DNA of 64,000 bases from Gimesia sp. (GTDB taxonomy: Bacteria > Planctomycetota > Planctomycetia > Planctomycetales > Planctomycetaceae), in assembly GCA_002706765.1 (NCBI GenBank), contig PAJV01000050.1:1-64000 (forward strand), written 5' to 3'. Shown piece after piece: positions 54,004-62,344 of this stretch. A program made the position numbers and the translations under genes. The notes under the pieces were generated by a model, which worked only from the letters and a program-made list of their open reading frames with translations, did not search any database and was not told the DNA's origin. Position 1 is the stretch's first letter. Each line of letters starts with the position of its first letter.

Positions 54004-55806
54004 TTACTTCACTACCGGCAGCTTATATGCGGCTGCCTCGGTGGAATTTCGCACGTATAACCGGTCGCCGCTCAACACCGGATGATTCCAGGTTTTGCCT
54101 TCCAACGCCTGGAATGTCGCCAGTTCTTTATGTTCTGTGGGGTCTGCTTTGAGTAATACGACGGCTCCCTCTTCGCCGATCACCAGCAGATGCCCGGAGT
54201 CTTTGACCAGCAGCACCTGGCCTTTCCCGTAACGGCCTCCTTTCCATTTGCGCTTCCCGTCTTTGAGATCGAAGCAGGTAAAGATCGCACCGTCAAAACC
54301 GTAAGCATGCCCGTCGTAGATCACACAGTCATTGAAGTCCGGCTTTAAGCCGGTTACAGCCCAGAGCTCTTCCGCCGCCCATTTCCCGTCTTTCTTGGTG
54401 ACATGAATTTTCTGCACCCCTTTGCCCATGCCGGTCGCGATCAGAATTTCATCCTCGCCCGCCAGTTGAGGCTGGAGCACTCTCTGCCCCTCAGAAGCGC
54501 AATCAAAACTCAGCAATACCGCACCATCGGCGGGATCCAGCAGGTTCAGCTCCTTATTCGTCAGCATTGCAATCACGGGCTGTCCGGCTATCGTCAACAG
54601 AGCAGGGGAGCTGTAAGAATGATCGCCGGCAGGAGCCGACCACTTCAACTCCCCCGTTTCCGTATCAAAGGCCAGCAGTCCCTTGTCTCCCTTTCCGCCC
54701 GCATGCACGATAACCGAACCTTCCACAACCAGCGGCGATGAACTGAACCCCCAGATCGGCGGTTCCCGGTCAGCCACCTGACGCACATCCTGCTGCCAGA
54801 TGATCTCCCCGTTGGCCGGGTCCAGTCGCAGCACATGCCCGCTGGCCCCCATCACATACAAGCCCCCGTCCGCCAGCGTCGGTGTCGCCCGTGGTCCGGG
54901 CCCGCCCAGCGCATCATAAAAACGCGTTTTAATCTCCTGCGTCCAGAGTTCCGCGCCCGTCTCGGCATCGTAGCAGACAATCAGTTCCTCTTCGCCCCGC
55001 TGCTCCTGGGTGAACAGCATCGGACCCGCGACCACAAACGAAGACCAGCCGGGCCCGATCGCTTTCTTCCATAACGGCGTCCCCACATCCGCATTCCAGT
55101 CGGCATCCAGGGACACACCGGTCAGCACGCTGTCACGCAACGCCCCTCGAAAGCCGGGCCACTCGGGTTCAGTCAGCGCCGCTTCCAGTTCTGCCGCCGT
55201 CAACGTAGCCTGATCTGCGGGAGCCGCATCCGCTCGCGACAGCATCCGTTCCTCCACGGTCGGCGTCCACCGCCAGGCCAGTTCCATATCATAGTCGCCC
55301 CACATTCCTTCGCTGCGGAGTAACAGTGAAAAGAGGAAGCCCAGCACCGAACAACCCACAATAATCACTGTCCGTTTCGCACTTCGCATGCGTGACACCA
55401 GCAACGCCGCAATCCCGAACAGACCCAGCCCCATCGGCCCGGTGACGAGCATCGCCCCCGGTCCTTGCATGGTAGGATCGATCAACGCCAGTGTCGTACC
55501 CGCTGCCACTAGCACAACGAACAGTCCGATCAGTTTTTCCTTCCACGTCGCCCGACTGGCCAGTACCCACCACACCAGAATCAGTCCACCAAAAATCAAA
55601 GGACCGAACACCGCCGCCATTATCGGCAGCGGAGAATCCGACTCCACCAGTCGCGGCATCAACCGCGTCACCACCATCCCGATCAGTAACAGAATCGGCG
55701 GCCAGATGCGCAGCGGCTTCCATTCGTTGACCGCAGAAGTCGTTTCACTGGCAGCAGGTTCTACGGGAGGTTTCGATTCGGTTTCCGGTTGATTGGTATC
55801 AGTCAT
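54004..55806 (-). CDS. PQQ-type beta-propeller protein with N-terminal membrane domain
   Basis: 600 aa from the ATG at 55806 (AGGG upstream); an earlier frame start at 55854 has a Cys-rich stub and is less likely. A Pro/Glu/Thr-rich start is followed by five hydrophobic helices (about residues 40-165) and then a beta-propeller with PQQ-like repeats: CYDAETGAELWTQEI, RLDPANGEIIWQQDV, AFDTETGELKWSAP and FDLKDGKRKWKGG. This membrane-plus-propeller type is common in planctomycetes. It lacks the residues of true quinoprotein dehydrogenases that I can check, so it is probably a binding or scaffold protein on the outer face of the inner membrane. Confidence 0.9.
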   Translation of the reverse strand: MTDTNQPETESKPPVEPAASETTSAVNEWKPLRIWPPILLLIGMVVTRLMPRLVESDSPLPIMAAVFGPLIFGGLILVWWVLASRATWKEKLIGLFVVLVAAGTTLALIDPTMQGPGAMLVTGPMGLGLFGIAALLVSRMRSAKRTVIIVGCSVLGFLFSLLLRSEGMWGDYDMELAWRWTPTVEERMLSRADAAPADQATLTAAELEAALTEPEWPGFRGALRDSVLTGVSLDADWNADVGTPLWKKAIGPGWSSFVVAGPMLFTQEQRGEEELIVCYDAETGAELWTQEIKTRFYDALGGPGPRATPTLADGGLYVMGASGHVLRLDPANGEIIWQQDVRQVADREPPIWGFSSSPLVVEGSVIVHAGGKGDKGLLAFDTETGELKWSAPAGDHSYSSPALLTIAGQPVIAMLTNKELNLLDPADGAVLLSFDCASEGQRVLQPQLAGEDEILIATGMGKGVQKIHVTKKDGKWAAEELWAVTGLKPDFNDCVIYDGHAYGFDGAIFTCFDLKDGKRKWKGGRYGKGQVLLVKDSGHLLVIGEEGAVVLLKADPTEHKELATFQALEGKTWNHPVLSGDRLYVRNSTEAAAYKLPVVK

Positions 55807-56166
55807 GACAAACCCTGCTGGGAGAAAAGAAGAGGGACAACTCACATTCCACATTGCCGGATCACAGAAGATCCCGCGCTGAACAGAATGGTTGTTTTCT
55901 GTAACTTTAACCAGTCGCTCCGCGGTGTCAAATGCACAAACCGTGATGCGAAACCAATCTCCTGTTTCGATTCACAGCTGCGCTGTTTTCACTCCCGCTT
56001 CCTGCCCGCCGGTCAACAGGAATACTTTCTCATTTATCTGATCTTAACCAGATAGAGATATCAAATTGAAACCGCACTCGTGACAATGGTACAACAGAGA
56101 GTGAGAGGCTTCCTCAAAACGACCAGGGGACCGGAGCGTCTCGATTTAACAGGAAGTAATCTGACC
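55807..56166. other. Divergent promoter region
   Basis: The PQQ-propeller gene and the 138-aa gene diverge from here. An in-frame extension of the latter back to 56080 has a GTG start with no ribosome site. No RNA or repeat is recognised. Confidence 0.4.
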
Positions 56167-56583
56167 ATGGATGATTTGCAATTTTTAAACGCATTCGAAA
56201 ACTGCACACTCCCCTTCGCTGACTGGACGCATCGCGCACATCTCCGCGTTGCTTATCTCTACGCTTCAAAATTTGATCTGCAGACCGCGACCGAAAAAAT
56301 GCGGGCCGGCATCAAAGCGTACAACAAAGCCACCAACACCCCGGAAGAACTCGAACGCGGCTACCACGAAACGATTACCGTCGCCTTCATGCACCTGGTC
56401 ACTGCCACCCTGCAACAGTCGGGACCATTTGAAAACTCCGAAGCATTCTGCGATGCCTGCGCCGTCTCACTCAATAAGCCGGTACTCCTCAAGTACTACA
56501 GCAAAAACCGCATCATCTCCATTAAAGCTAAACAGACTTTCGTAGAACCCGATCTGCAGTCTCTGCCTGCGGTAACTGAATGA
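56167..56583 (+). CDS. Conserved 138-aa protein, unknown
   Basis: The ATG at 56167 has CAGGAAG upstream and begins the conserved part; the frame extends to 56080, but those 29 residues look like leader sequence. The pattern LPFADWTHRAHLRVAYLY and ERGYHETITVAFMHLV occurs in a widespread but uncharacterised bacterial family. The conserved His residues (WTHRAH; GYHET) suggest a metal or ligand site. It is mostly helical and cytoplasmic. No operon partner is seen. Confidence 0.75.
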   Translation: MDDLQFLNAFENCTLPFADWTHRAHLRVAYLYASKFDLQTATEKMRAGIKAYNKATNTPEELERGYHETITVAFMHLVTATLQQSGPFENSEAFCDACAVSLNKPVLLKYYSKNRIISIKAKQTFVEPDLQSLPAVTE

Positions 56584-56728
56584 AAATCATTTCACACTTT
56601 CGAGTTCACAGGCTAGAATGAAATCTGTTTTTTTTAATACACTATTGAATCGGACTCAGTTTTTATCGCGCCGCATGTAAACTGTCGGAAGATCCGCATA
56701 CAATACCTGGAGATATTGGATTCACTCA

Positions 56729-57349
56729 ATGTGCATGAACCCCGAATCGACACCTGATGTACTTTCCTTCTGGCTCTGGTTTGAAAACAATCTGTCGAGG
56801 TTGAACAATTTTGAGGACCATCAGGCAGAACTGCTGGAGGAACTGAATGAGCGACTACAGGAAGTGGATGAGGGACTGGCGTTTGAAATTTCCAGACTGA
56901 ATTCAGAGGGAATTCGTGACCTGGTCTTCAGCGCCGATGGGATGAAAGAGACATTTCCTGCGGTGCTGGCACTGATTGAAAGCTCCCCCGACCTGCCCGA
57001 ATGGACGTTTACTCCGTTTCGCCAGCGGGTCGATGTCTCAGAGTTCGGCCTGAGGTTTGGTGACCGGGAATTGAGAGCCAGCGACTTCTATTTCTGGCTG
57101 CAGACCGAGGACGGAGCCATCGATCTGATTGTCTATGTTCCCGGTCTGACCGAAGAGAACCGTGATGAATTGATGGGCGCGGGTTTCATCCTGCTGGACA
57201 TGACACTGGGCGAATTCGACGTCACTTTGAATCTGCGCTATATCGATTTTCAACCCCTCCCCGAAGATCCGGAAGCCGACGACCTGCTGCCACTCACCGA
57301 ATTACCCCGAGAGTTCGACGAGCTCTTCAATGCTTTGAATGAAGAGTGA
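56729..57349 (+). CDS. Conserved 206-aa protein, unknown
   Basis: No function is known. The start VLSFWLWFENNLSRL followed by helices, then an alpha/beta middle (LPEWTFTPFRQRVDVSE; DLIVYVPGLTEENRDEL) and a very acidic end, matches uncharacterised bacterial proteins. Two ATGs (56729 and 56735) are possible; the ribosome site is weak. It is the last backbone gene before the A+T-rich RT locus, whose operator lies 44 bp after this stop. Confidence 0.7.
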   Translation: MCMNPESTPDVLSFWLWFENNLSRLNNFEDHQAELLEELNERLQEVDEGLAFEISRLNSEGIRDLVFSADGMKETFPAVLALIESSPDLPEWTFTPFRQRVDVSEFGLRFGDRELRASDFYFWLQTEDGAIDLIVYVPGLTEENRDELMGAGFILLDMTLGEFDVTLNLRYIDFQPLPEDPEADDLLPLTELPREFDELFNALNEE

Positions 57350-57392
57350 GCTGGAGTCAAAACAGCATGTCAAACGAAACATCCCTTTCTAC

Positions 57393-57410
57393 CGGTTAAT
57401 TTATTAACCG
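57393..57410. promoter_or_regulatory. Palindromic operator upstream of the RT locus promoter
   Basis: CGGTTAAT-TT-ATTAACCG is a perfect 18-bp palindrome with a two-base centre. It ends three bases before the -35 box. The locus encodes an XRE protein, so auto-regulation is the simplest reading (inference). Confidence 0.7.
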
Positions 57411-57413
57411 CTA

Positions 57414-57441
57414 TTGACATCTTATTTGGGTGTGATATCTT
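57414..57441 (+). promoter_or_regulatory. Sigma-70-type promoter of the RT locus
   Basis: -35 TTGACA (57414-57419), 16-base spacer, -10 TATCTT (57436-57441). Transcription would begin near 57448, giving an untranslated leader of about 265 nt before the first gene. Confidence 0.75.
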
Positions 57442-57447
57442 AACGAG

Positions 57448-57690
57448 CGCAACACAGTAAATGTTTTGCCTGTTCTTTGAAAATTTAAGATCGTTTGTTA
57501 GGGAACCTCCTTCGACCTTTGCGGGCTATCCCGAAAGGTGCCGCGTGCCGTTCGCGGTCGCGGACGACGTATGTCGTACGTGACCACCCGATTGGTGGTA
57601 CCAGTTGAGGGCTGCCGACGAATTTCTATTTTATTAGGAATTTTAGGTTGTTGACTCAATTTCCCGGGGGGATTTAAATCTCCTTCCATT
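57448..57690 (+). ncRNA. Highly structured leader/ncRNA of the RT locus (candidate RT template)
   Basis: Six stem-loops can be drawn. H1 57515-57539 (CCTTTGCGGG with CCCGAAAGG, one bulge). H2 57541-57557 (CCGCG/CGCGG). H3 57564-57577 (ACGAC/GTCGT), with a rival hairpin ACGTA/TACGT at 57567-57581. H4 57583-57599 (ACCACC/GGTGGT). H5 57621-57642 (AATTTCTA/TAGGAATT, one wobble). H6 57668-57683 (GGGGAT/ATCTCC, one wobble). No good open frame runs along it. A structured RNA just before an RT operon fits a retron msr-msd or another ncRNA template; I could not identify the a1/a2 arms of a retron or a branching G. Ends are estimated. Confidence 0.6.
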
Positions 57691-57713
57691 CCTTTATTAG
57701 GAGGCATTGTCCT

Positions 57714-57998
57714 ATGGACAAGACTAGCCAACGATCAGGCACCTGGCGAGCTTGTGAAGAACTCCATGCGATCGAAAATCGTATGGTTGCAATTCGCAAA
57801 TTGTTGAAATCGATTCAACATCAAAGTTCAACAGGTGGGGAAGCGATGGATGACGCGCTGAAAATAGCTCAGACTATCGAAGATCTTGCTTCGTATGGGC
57901 GAAATTCCAGTGCGGTGAATGCTCTCGAAATCGTATCTATTTTAGAAATTTCGCTTTCTATTTTGGATGCTGAAATTGACAGCTTCCTTACATCCTGA
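57714..57998 (+). CDS. 94-aa helical protein of the RT locus, unknown
   Basis: ATG at 57714 after an excellent AGGAGG (57699-57704). The product looks all-helical: a basic first half (ENRMVAIRKLLKSIQHQ) and a hydrophobic second half (ALEIVSILEISLSILDAEI). No family is recognised; it is shorter than the Avd accessory of diversity-generating retroelements and shows no likeness to it. As the first gene after the structured RNA it may bind that RNA or be the toxic arm of the unit (inference). The ribosome site AGGAGG can pair with CCTCCT at 57506-57511 in the leader. Confidence 0.7.
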   Translation: MDKTSQRSGTWRACEELHAIENRMVAIRKLLKSIQHQSSTGGEAMDDALKIAQTIEDLASYGRNSSAVNALEIVSILEISLSILDAEIDSFLTS

Positions 57999-58006
57999 GG
58001 TCAACT

Positions 58007-58025
58007 AGGGATCAGAAGGGTCCCT
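58007..58025 (+). promoter_or_regulatory. Hairpin between the 94-aa gene and the XRE gene
   Basis: AGGGATC (58007-58013) pairs with GGTCCCT (58019-58025), one wobble, five-base loop. There is no T run, so it is more likely an mRNA processing or stability element than a terminator. Confidence 0.5.
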
Positions 58026-58059
58026 TGCTCAATATACTGTTAGTAAGGAGTCAATCCAG

Positions 58060-58410
58060 GTGAATAACCTAGGAAAGACGATTAGAATAATTCGTCAAGC
58101 CAAAGGAATGAAACTAAATTCGTTGGCAAAAAGTGCCGGGGTAAGTGTACCTTTTTTGAGCCTAGTTGAAGGAGGAGATAGACAACCATCCTTACATGTA
58201 CTGAGAAAACTCGCAGAAGGATTAAGTATTCCTTCTGAAGCACTTATATTGATGAGTGTCGGCAATAATTCAGAGCTCACTTCTTCTGATGAAGTAACTA
58301 CTGAAATCACTAAAAATGTTGATCGTTTGATCAAACTCGAAGAAAAGTTGGAACTACTTTTACAAGCTAGCGAGGGCACGGATGAACCCAAAGTCAATCA
58401 CTCCAGCTGA
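58060..58410 (+). CDS. XRE-family HTH regulator of the RT locus
   Basis: 116 aa from a GTG with AAGGAG nine bases upstream. Residues 1-70 form a standard XRE HTH (IRIIRQAKGMKLNSLAKSAG, then LSLVEGGDRQPSLHVLRKLA). The C-terminal 45 residues form a Glu/Lys-rich coiled coil (RLIKLEEKLELLLQ), likely for dimerisation. The RT gene starts inside its last codons (29-base overlap), so expression is linked. It is the likely ligand of the palindrome at 57393-57410. HTH proteins accompany one described retron class (type VI). Confidence 0.9.
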   Translation: MNNLGKTIRIIRQAKGMKLNSLAKSAGVSVPFLSLVEGGDRQPSLHVLRKLAEGLSIPSEALILMSVGNNSELTSSDEVTTEITKNVDRLIKLEEKLELLLQASEGTDEPKVNHSS

Positions 58411-59428
58411 AATCGCTGCTGCAATGAAAATGACAGAACGACAGCTTTGGACGTTCACTCGCAATTTCGAGAAGTTGTTCAAGCCGACTCGAGAAATCAT
58501 GATAGGAAGTAAAAAAAGAGCAATAGATGCGCCTCGAGATTCGGCAAAAAAGAAGCTGAAATTATTACATAAATGGTTTTTTGAAAAAAAACTATTTCAC
58601 CCATCAGCTCACGGTGGAGTCAGACACCGTTCTTGTTTCACAAGTGCTCAACAACATCTAGGGAAAAAATTTGTATGGACTCGCGATGCATCAGATTGTT
58701 ATCCGTCTATTACACCTGAGATGTTTTTTTATGAGTTAAAACGAATTGGATTCCGCCAAGATACTGCTACATTATTGACACGATTATGTACTGTTCGTGG
58801 TAGCATTCCTCAAGGATCTCCTGTAAGCAATGATGCGATAAACCTCTATTTCTGGCGTATTGATCAGTTCCTTAAGTCACTTTCTGGAGCGAATGATTTA
58901 TCGTATTCAAGAGTGGCTGACGATTTTGTCCTCTCAGGATATAAAAAATACTTAGGGGATAATATTTTACTTCGATTAGAGGGTATGCTGCAGCAGTTTG
59001 GGATTCAGATCAATGACAAAAAACGTAGGAAATCTGGATTTCAAAACCGGTCAAATCCTCAACTAGTTCATAGCATAAGAGTCGACTTACGGCGCGGTAC
59101 CAAAATCTCGCAAGAACATAGAACCAAGATAATAGATCTTGCTAATTCATATGAAGCTGCCTGCAAGCGTGTGCAGCCTTCATCATTAGAGCCTATCGCT
59201 CACAAAAGACAGCAACTAATTGGATATCTTCATTACTCAAGACAAGCAGATTTATCGCCTATTAAGCATCTCAAATCCAAAATTCAAAACGGTGATAGAA
59301 GAGTTTCGAGAATACTCAAAAATCTGCACATTTCCGCTTTCAAAGGAAAATGGTGGTTAGTAAGTTCAAAAAGAAATGAACCCCGAAGATTGAAGTCGAT
59401 TTGGATGAAGCGTTTAGAAGCAAACTGA
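58382..59428 (+). CDS. Divergent retron-like reverse transcriptase
   Basis: 348 aa, the size of a retron or short unknown-group RT; no intron maturase domain. Palm motifs are present: GGVRHRSCFTSAQQH (residues 78-92; SAxxH where retrons have NAxxH), first Asp D102 in TRDASDCYPSI, PQGSPVSN (143-150), and V178-A-D-D181 with two catalytic Asp. Differences from typical retrons are V for Y in YADD, N for P after QGxxxS, and LVHS (228-231) where the VTG of retron RTs is expected. A basic C-terminal region follows. It is co-expressed with the XRE gene through overlap and is preceded by a structured RNA. The DNA is A+T-richer than both flanks. It is probably active as a polymerase; the class is unsure. 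Confidence 0.88.
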   Translation: MNPKSITPAEIAAAMKMTERQLWTFTRNFEKLFKPTREIMIGSKKRAIDAPRDSAKKKLKLLHKWFFEKKLFHPSAHGGVRHRSCFTSAQQHLGKKFVWTRDASDCYPSITPEMFFYELKRIGFRQDTATLLTRLCTVRGSIPQGSPVSNDAINLYFWRIDQFLKSLSGANDLSYSRVADDFVLSGYKKYLGDNILLRLEGMLQQFGIQINDKKRRKSGFQNRSNPQLVHSIRVDLRRGTKISQEHRTKIIDLANSYEAACKRVQPSSLEPIAHKRQQLIGYLHYSRQADLSPIKHLKSKIQNGDRRVSRILKNLHISAFKGKWWLVSSKRNEPRRLKSIWMKRLEAN

Positions 59429-59611
59429 ATATATAGTAAAATTAATATGCTATTATAGAATCTGATTCATTTTACATTACCATTCCTACTTCAGATTAAA
59501 TCCTCTTCACAACCCATCCCTTTTTCTTTACATCTTCACCCCCACCCGGCATCATAGTGTGAACGTCTTTTAAGAAATCACTCCTGTTCCCCTGAATGAA
59601 GTGAGGCGGCT
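59429..59611. other. Right flank of the RT insert
   Basis: A+T-rich non-coding DNA changes to the backbone composition within this stretch. No direct repeat with the left flank (57350-57392) was seen by eye. Confidence 0.4.
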
Positions 59612-60379
59612 ATGCTGGTGAAGAAGTTGAAAGACAAACTGATCAAAGGCGAAACCGTGTATGGCTCGCTGTTTCAGTACTCCGTTGTGCCGGCGATGGT
59701 GGAATCGATTCCCGAAAACTCGCTCGACTTTGTGATCGTCACCCCCGAACATACGACCCTCGATCTCGCGGAGTTCCTCCCCCTGCGATATGCCCTCAAC
59801 TCCAAAGGCATCGCCTGCCTGGCCCGCACGCACAGTCGCGATGCCGCCGATGTCGCCCGCGTCTGTGATACCTTTGATGGCGTGGTCGTTCCCTACGTCG
59901 AAGAATACGAACAGGCCCAGCAACTCGCAGCCGCCGCCGTCTATCGACCGCTCAAAGGAATCGTGCTGGATGAAGTTCTCAAGACCGGCATATTCGTCAA
60001 TCAGAAAACCGCTGATTACATCGAGAAACGCAACGAGAACACACTCTTCATTCCGATGATCGAATCGGTGCCCGGCATTCAGAACCTGGAAAAGATCTGT
60101 TCGATTCCCGGCGTGCATGCCGTCTTCGTCGGTCCCGGCGACCTGACCGCCAACATGGGAATCCCCGGGGAATACGACAGCCCCGAGTTGATCGCCGCCA
60201 TCCAGAAAGTCATCGACATCGCCAATCAGCAGCATGTCGCCGCGGGCTGCTGGTTTGGCACTACCAGACAGGCCGTCCGCACCATCCGCCAGGGCGCCCG
60301 CCTGGTCGTCTACGCCAACGACGGACTCATGATGCAGCACGCCATGCAAACCGCCTTCAGCGAACTCCGCAAAGGGTAA
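59612..60379 (+). CDS. HpcH/HpaI-type aldolase
   Basis: 255 aa, full length for the family. The TIM-barrel metal and substrate segments are visible: FVIVTPEHTTLDL, CLARTHSRDA, IPMIESVPGIQNLEKI (metal-binding Glu) and FVGPGDLTANMG (metal-binding Asp). Family members split or form 2-keto-3-deoxy sugar acids or 4-hydroxy-2-oxo acids with pyruvate. The substrate is not predictable and no pathway genes are adjacent. ATG at 59612 follows GAGGCG. Codon use is backbone-like, in contrast with the RT gene before it. Confidence 0.93.
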   Translation: MLVKKLKDKLIKGETVYGSLFQYSVVPAMVESIPENSLDFVIVTPEHTTLDLAEFLPLRYALNSKGIACLARTHSRDAADVARVCDTFDGVVVPYVEEYEQAQQLAAAAVYRPLKGIVLDEVLKTGIFVNQKTADYIEKRNENTLFIPMIESVPGIQNLEKICSIPGVHAVFVGPGDLTANMGIPGEYDSPELIAAIQKVIDIANQQHVAAGCWFGTTRQAVRTIRQGARLVVYANDGLMMQHAMQTAFSELRKG

Positions 60380-60748
60380 ACGAACACAAGCCACAACCCA
60401 CAGGTGATACCGGATGCAATCCGGTACGAGCGCAGCGAGCAGGAAACTGTCAGAGCAAGCGACCAATCCAGCAACAGAAAACCAGCCACGCAGCAGCGAA
60501 CCCGTATGTCCGCACCCTACTGCAACCGGGATCGAAATGATCCTCTTAACGACACGTCTTCACCCATAACCTCCTGTTGTCTCCGCCAACACCGAATTAC
60601 ATTCGGGGCCATCTGGATTTTTACTTCACACCAACCAGAACCAACGCCGGTGTGCCACTGATCGGCTTGTCCGACAGTGCTGGTTCAATACCAGTTCAAA
60701 GCTTCCGATACACCAAAAAGCAGGAACTGTTCTATTTAAATCAATGCT
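60380..60748. other. Non-coding gap between convergent genes
   Basis: The aldolase and ceramidase-like genes converge here. Plus-strand frames in this stretch have no ribosome sites and run on as antisense of the ceramidase-like gene. No clear terminator is seen. Confidence 0.4.
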
Positions 60749-62296
60749 TCAATTCTTTCGTTCAATCCTCCGTCCCCGGTTCACCAGATTGTTATTATCT
60801 GCCTTTGCTTTCTCAATTGCCGTTCGCTGCCGTTCATTGTAAAAGTCCGTCGTTAACGGCTTGCGTCGCTGTCCCGAAATCAGTTCAAGCAGGCCCAGCA
60901 GTGTGCCTACGATCTGAGGTTCCGCCCCTGTCTCCAGACCCGCGGTCCGCGCCGGCCAGGTCGTGTAACCGCCCAGGTAATGCTGTTCGGGCGGAGGAAT
61001 GTAACCGGCGGCGCCGTTCGCCAGACTCATGTTGAAGGTATAGCGAAACGGACTTTGTGCTTTGAGCTTCAAGCCGGTAATCGCGTAGACTTCATTGGGA
61101 ATCGCCGTGATCGCCAGATCGCCGATACAGATCACCTGCAGAATCAGCTCTTCCACCGGATGCGCTTCAATCCACAGCGCCTGCTCGGCGTAAACTTCCG
61201 GTCGATTCGCCGGACGCCGCTCGCCTCGTTTCGCATTGATCGCTTCCGCCCAGGCCAGTCGCTCAGGAGTCGGCAATCGACGATTTAATACAACCGTCGC
61301 CTGCGCCATTTCCAGCTCGGGAGTACCACTGCCATAAATGATTTTCTGATACGCGTTCAGAGCAATCTCCGCCAGCTCACCCGCATACTGGTCGAGACCA
61401 TAATCGCTGCGGCGCGGCTTCGAGTAATCCATCCACTGCAGATCACCCGATGTACCCTGCGACATCGCCGCCACGAACGGTTTTTCAGGATCGCCGGTTT
61501 TCCCGATCTTCGCTTCCAGCAGTTGACAGAATTTACCGTAATAATCGGACGAGAATCCGCCCCGGGCTCCGAAGTAATGCATCGAATAATTCGCCAGCAG
61601 ACCCAAGGGTCGTTTGCCATCGGCTGACTGAATACTCAACAGCGACAGCCCCGGATCCGCAGGTCCCGCAGGACAGACGTAATCGGGATTCTGATGACCG
61701 GGGTGCATCATCGCCCGCACCGTTTTGTCTCCGAAAGGATCTTCGCCCGGCTGGTCAGGCTGCCTTAACCAGCGTCGACAGTGCGTATGGGCCGGCGCAT
61801 CAACGGACGTGTAACCAATCCGCGCCGGTTCCCGATTCGCATACGCTTTCGCAATCCCTTCCGCCAGCTTCGGTGGCAGAAACCGCTCGTAGGTCGGATC
61901 GCTGTTCGTGCCCAGACAGAGATTCATCACGCTCGGCGCGGTATGCGTGTGTGTCGAAGAGATCAGAATCCGGTCAACAGGAATGCCCGTTTTTTGACTG
62001 GCGAGTATCTTCGCCCGATCACAGATGTCGCGCGGAATCATGCAGGAATCAACGACGACAATCGCCACCGTCGTCTCCCCCGACTGCAGCACAAAACAGC
62101 GGGCATACAACCGGTCCAGCACTTTGTCCTGATTGATTTCCAGGAACTGGCCATTCTGCAGAGCCGGCAGCTTCTCAGGCGTGATATCAATTGCAGCGAC
62201 ACCCGCCGAGATCGCACCAGATCCCTCGGCAGGAAGAATACACAGCAATAACATCAGGCTCAAAACAGACGACATCATCAATGAAACACATCGCAT
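60749..62296 (-). CDS. Neutral/alkaline ceramidase-like secreted hydrolase
   Basis: 515 aa from the ATG at 62296, which follows GGAGAG by nine bases; the longer frame to 62329 lacks a site. A signal peptide (VLSLMLLLCILPAEGSG) leads into the family pattern: AAIDITPE, VVVDSCMIPRDI, ILISSTHTHTAPS with the zinc His residues, and NYSMHYFG near residue 250. The enzyme is shorter than ceramidases of about 700 aa and lacks their C-terminal Ig-like domain, as do many planctomycete relatives. The substrate may not be ceramide. It follows the SGNH hydrolase gene by 48 bp, suggesting a two-gene export unit. Confidence 0.9.
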   Translation of the reverse strand: MRCVSLMMSSVLSLMLLLCILPAEGSGAISAGVAAIDITPEKLPALQNGQFLEINQDKVLDRLYARCFVLQSGETTVAIVVVDSCMIPRDICDRAKILASQKTGIPVDRILISSTHTHTAPSVMNLCLGTNSDPTYERFLPPKLAEGIAKAYANREPARIGYTSVDAPAHTHCRRWLRQPDQPGEDPFGDKTVRAMMHPGHQNPDYVCPAGPADPGLSLLSIQSADGKRPLGLLANYSMHYFGARGGFSSDYYGKFCQLLEAKIGKTGDPEKPFVAAMSQGTSGDLQWMDYSKPRRSDYGLDQYAGELAEIALNAYQKIIYGSGTPELEMAQATVVLNRRLPTPERLAWAEAINAKRGERRPANRPEVYAEQALWIEAHPVEELILQVICIGDLAITAIPNEVYAITGLKLKAQSPFRYTFNMSLANGAAGYIPPPEQHYLGGYTTWPARTAGLETGAEPQIVGTLLGLLELISGQRRKPLTTDFYNERQRTAIEKAKADNNNLVNRGRRIERKN

Positions 62297-62344
62297 GATT
62301 ACACACTCTCCAGTCAGTTGAAAAAACAAAGTCGCTGCGATTCG

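Noticed and set aside
57448-59428. Reading the RT locus as a diversity-generating retroelement
   Set aside because: No template/variable repeat pair was seen, the small protein does not look like Avd, and the RT lacks the SQ form of the QGxxxS motif.
58382-59428. Reading the RT as a group II intron protein
   Set aside because: No maturase or endonuclease domain and no intron RNA flanks were recognised.
59570-60466. 298-codon minus-strand frame opposite the aldolase
   Set aside because: It is a codon-bias shadow: the plus-strand frame has complete HpcH/HpaI motifs.
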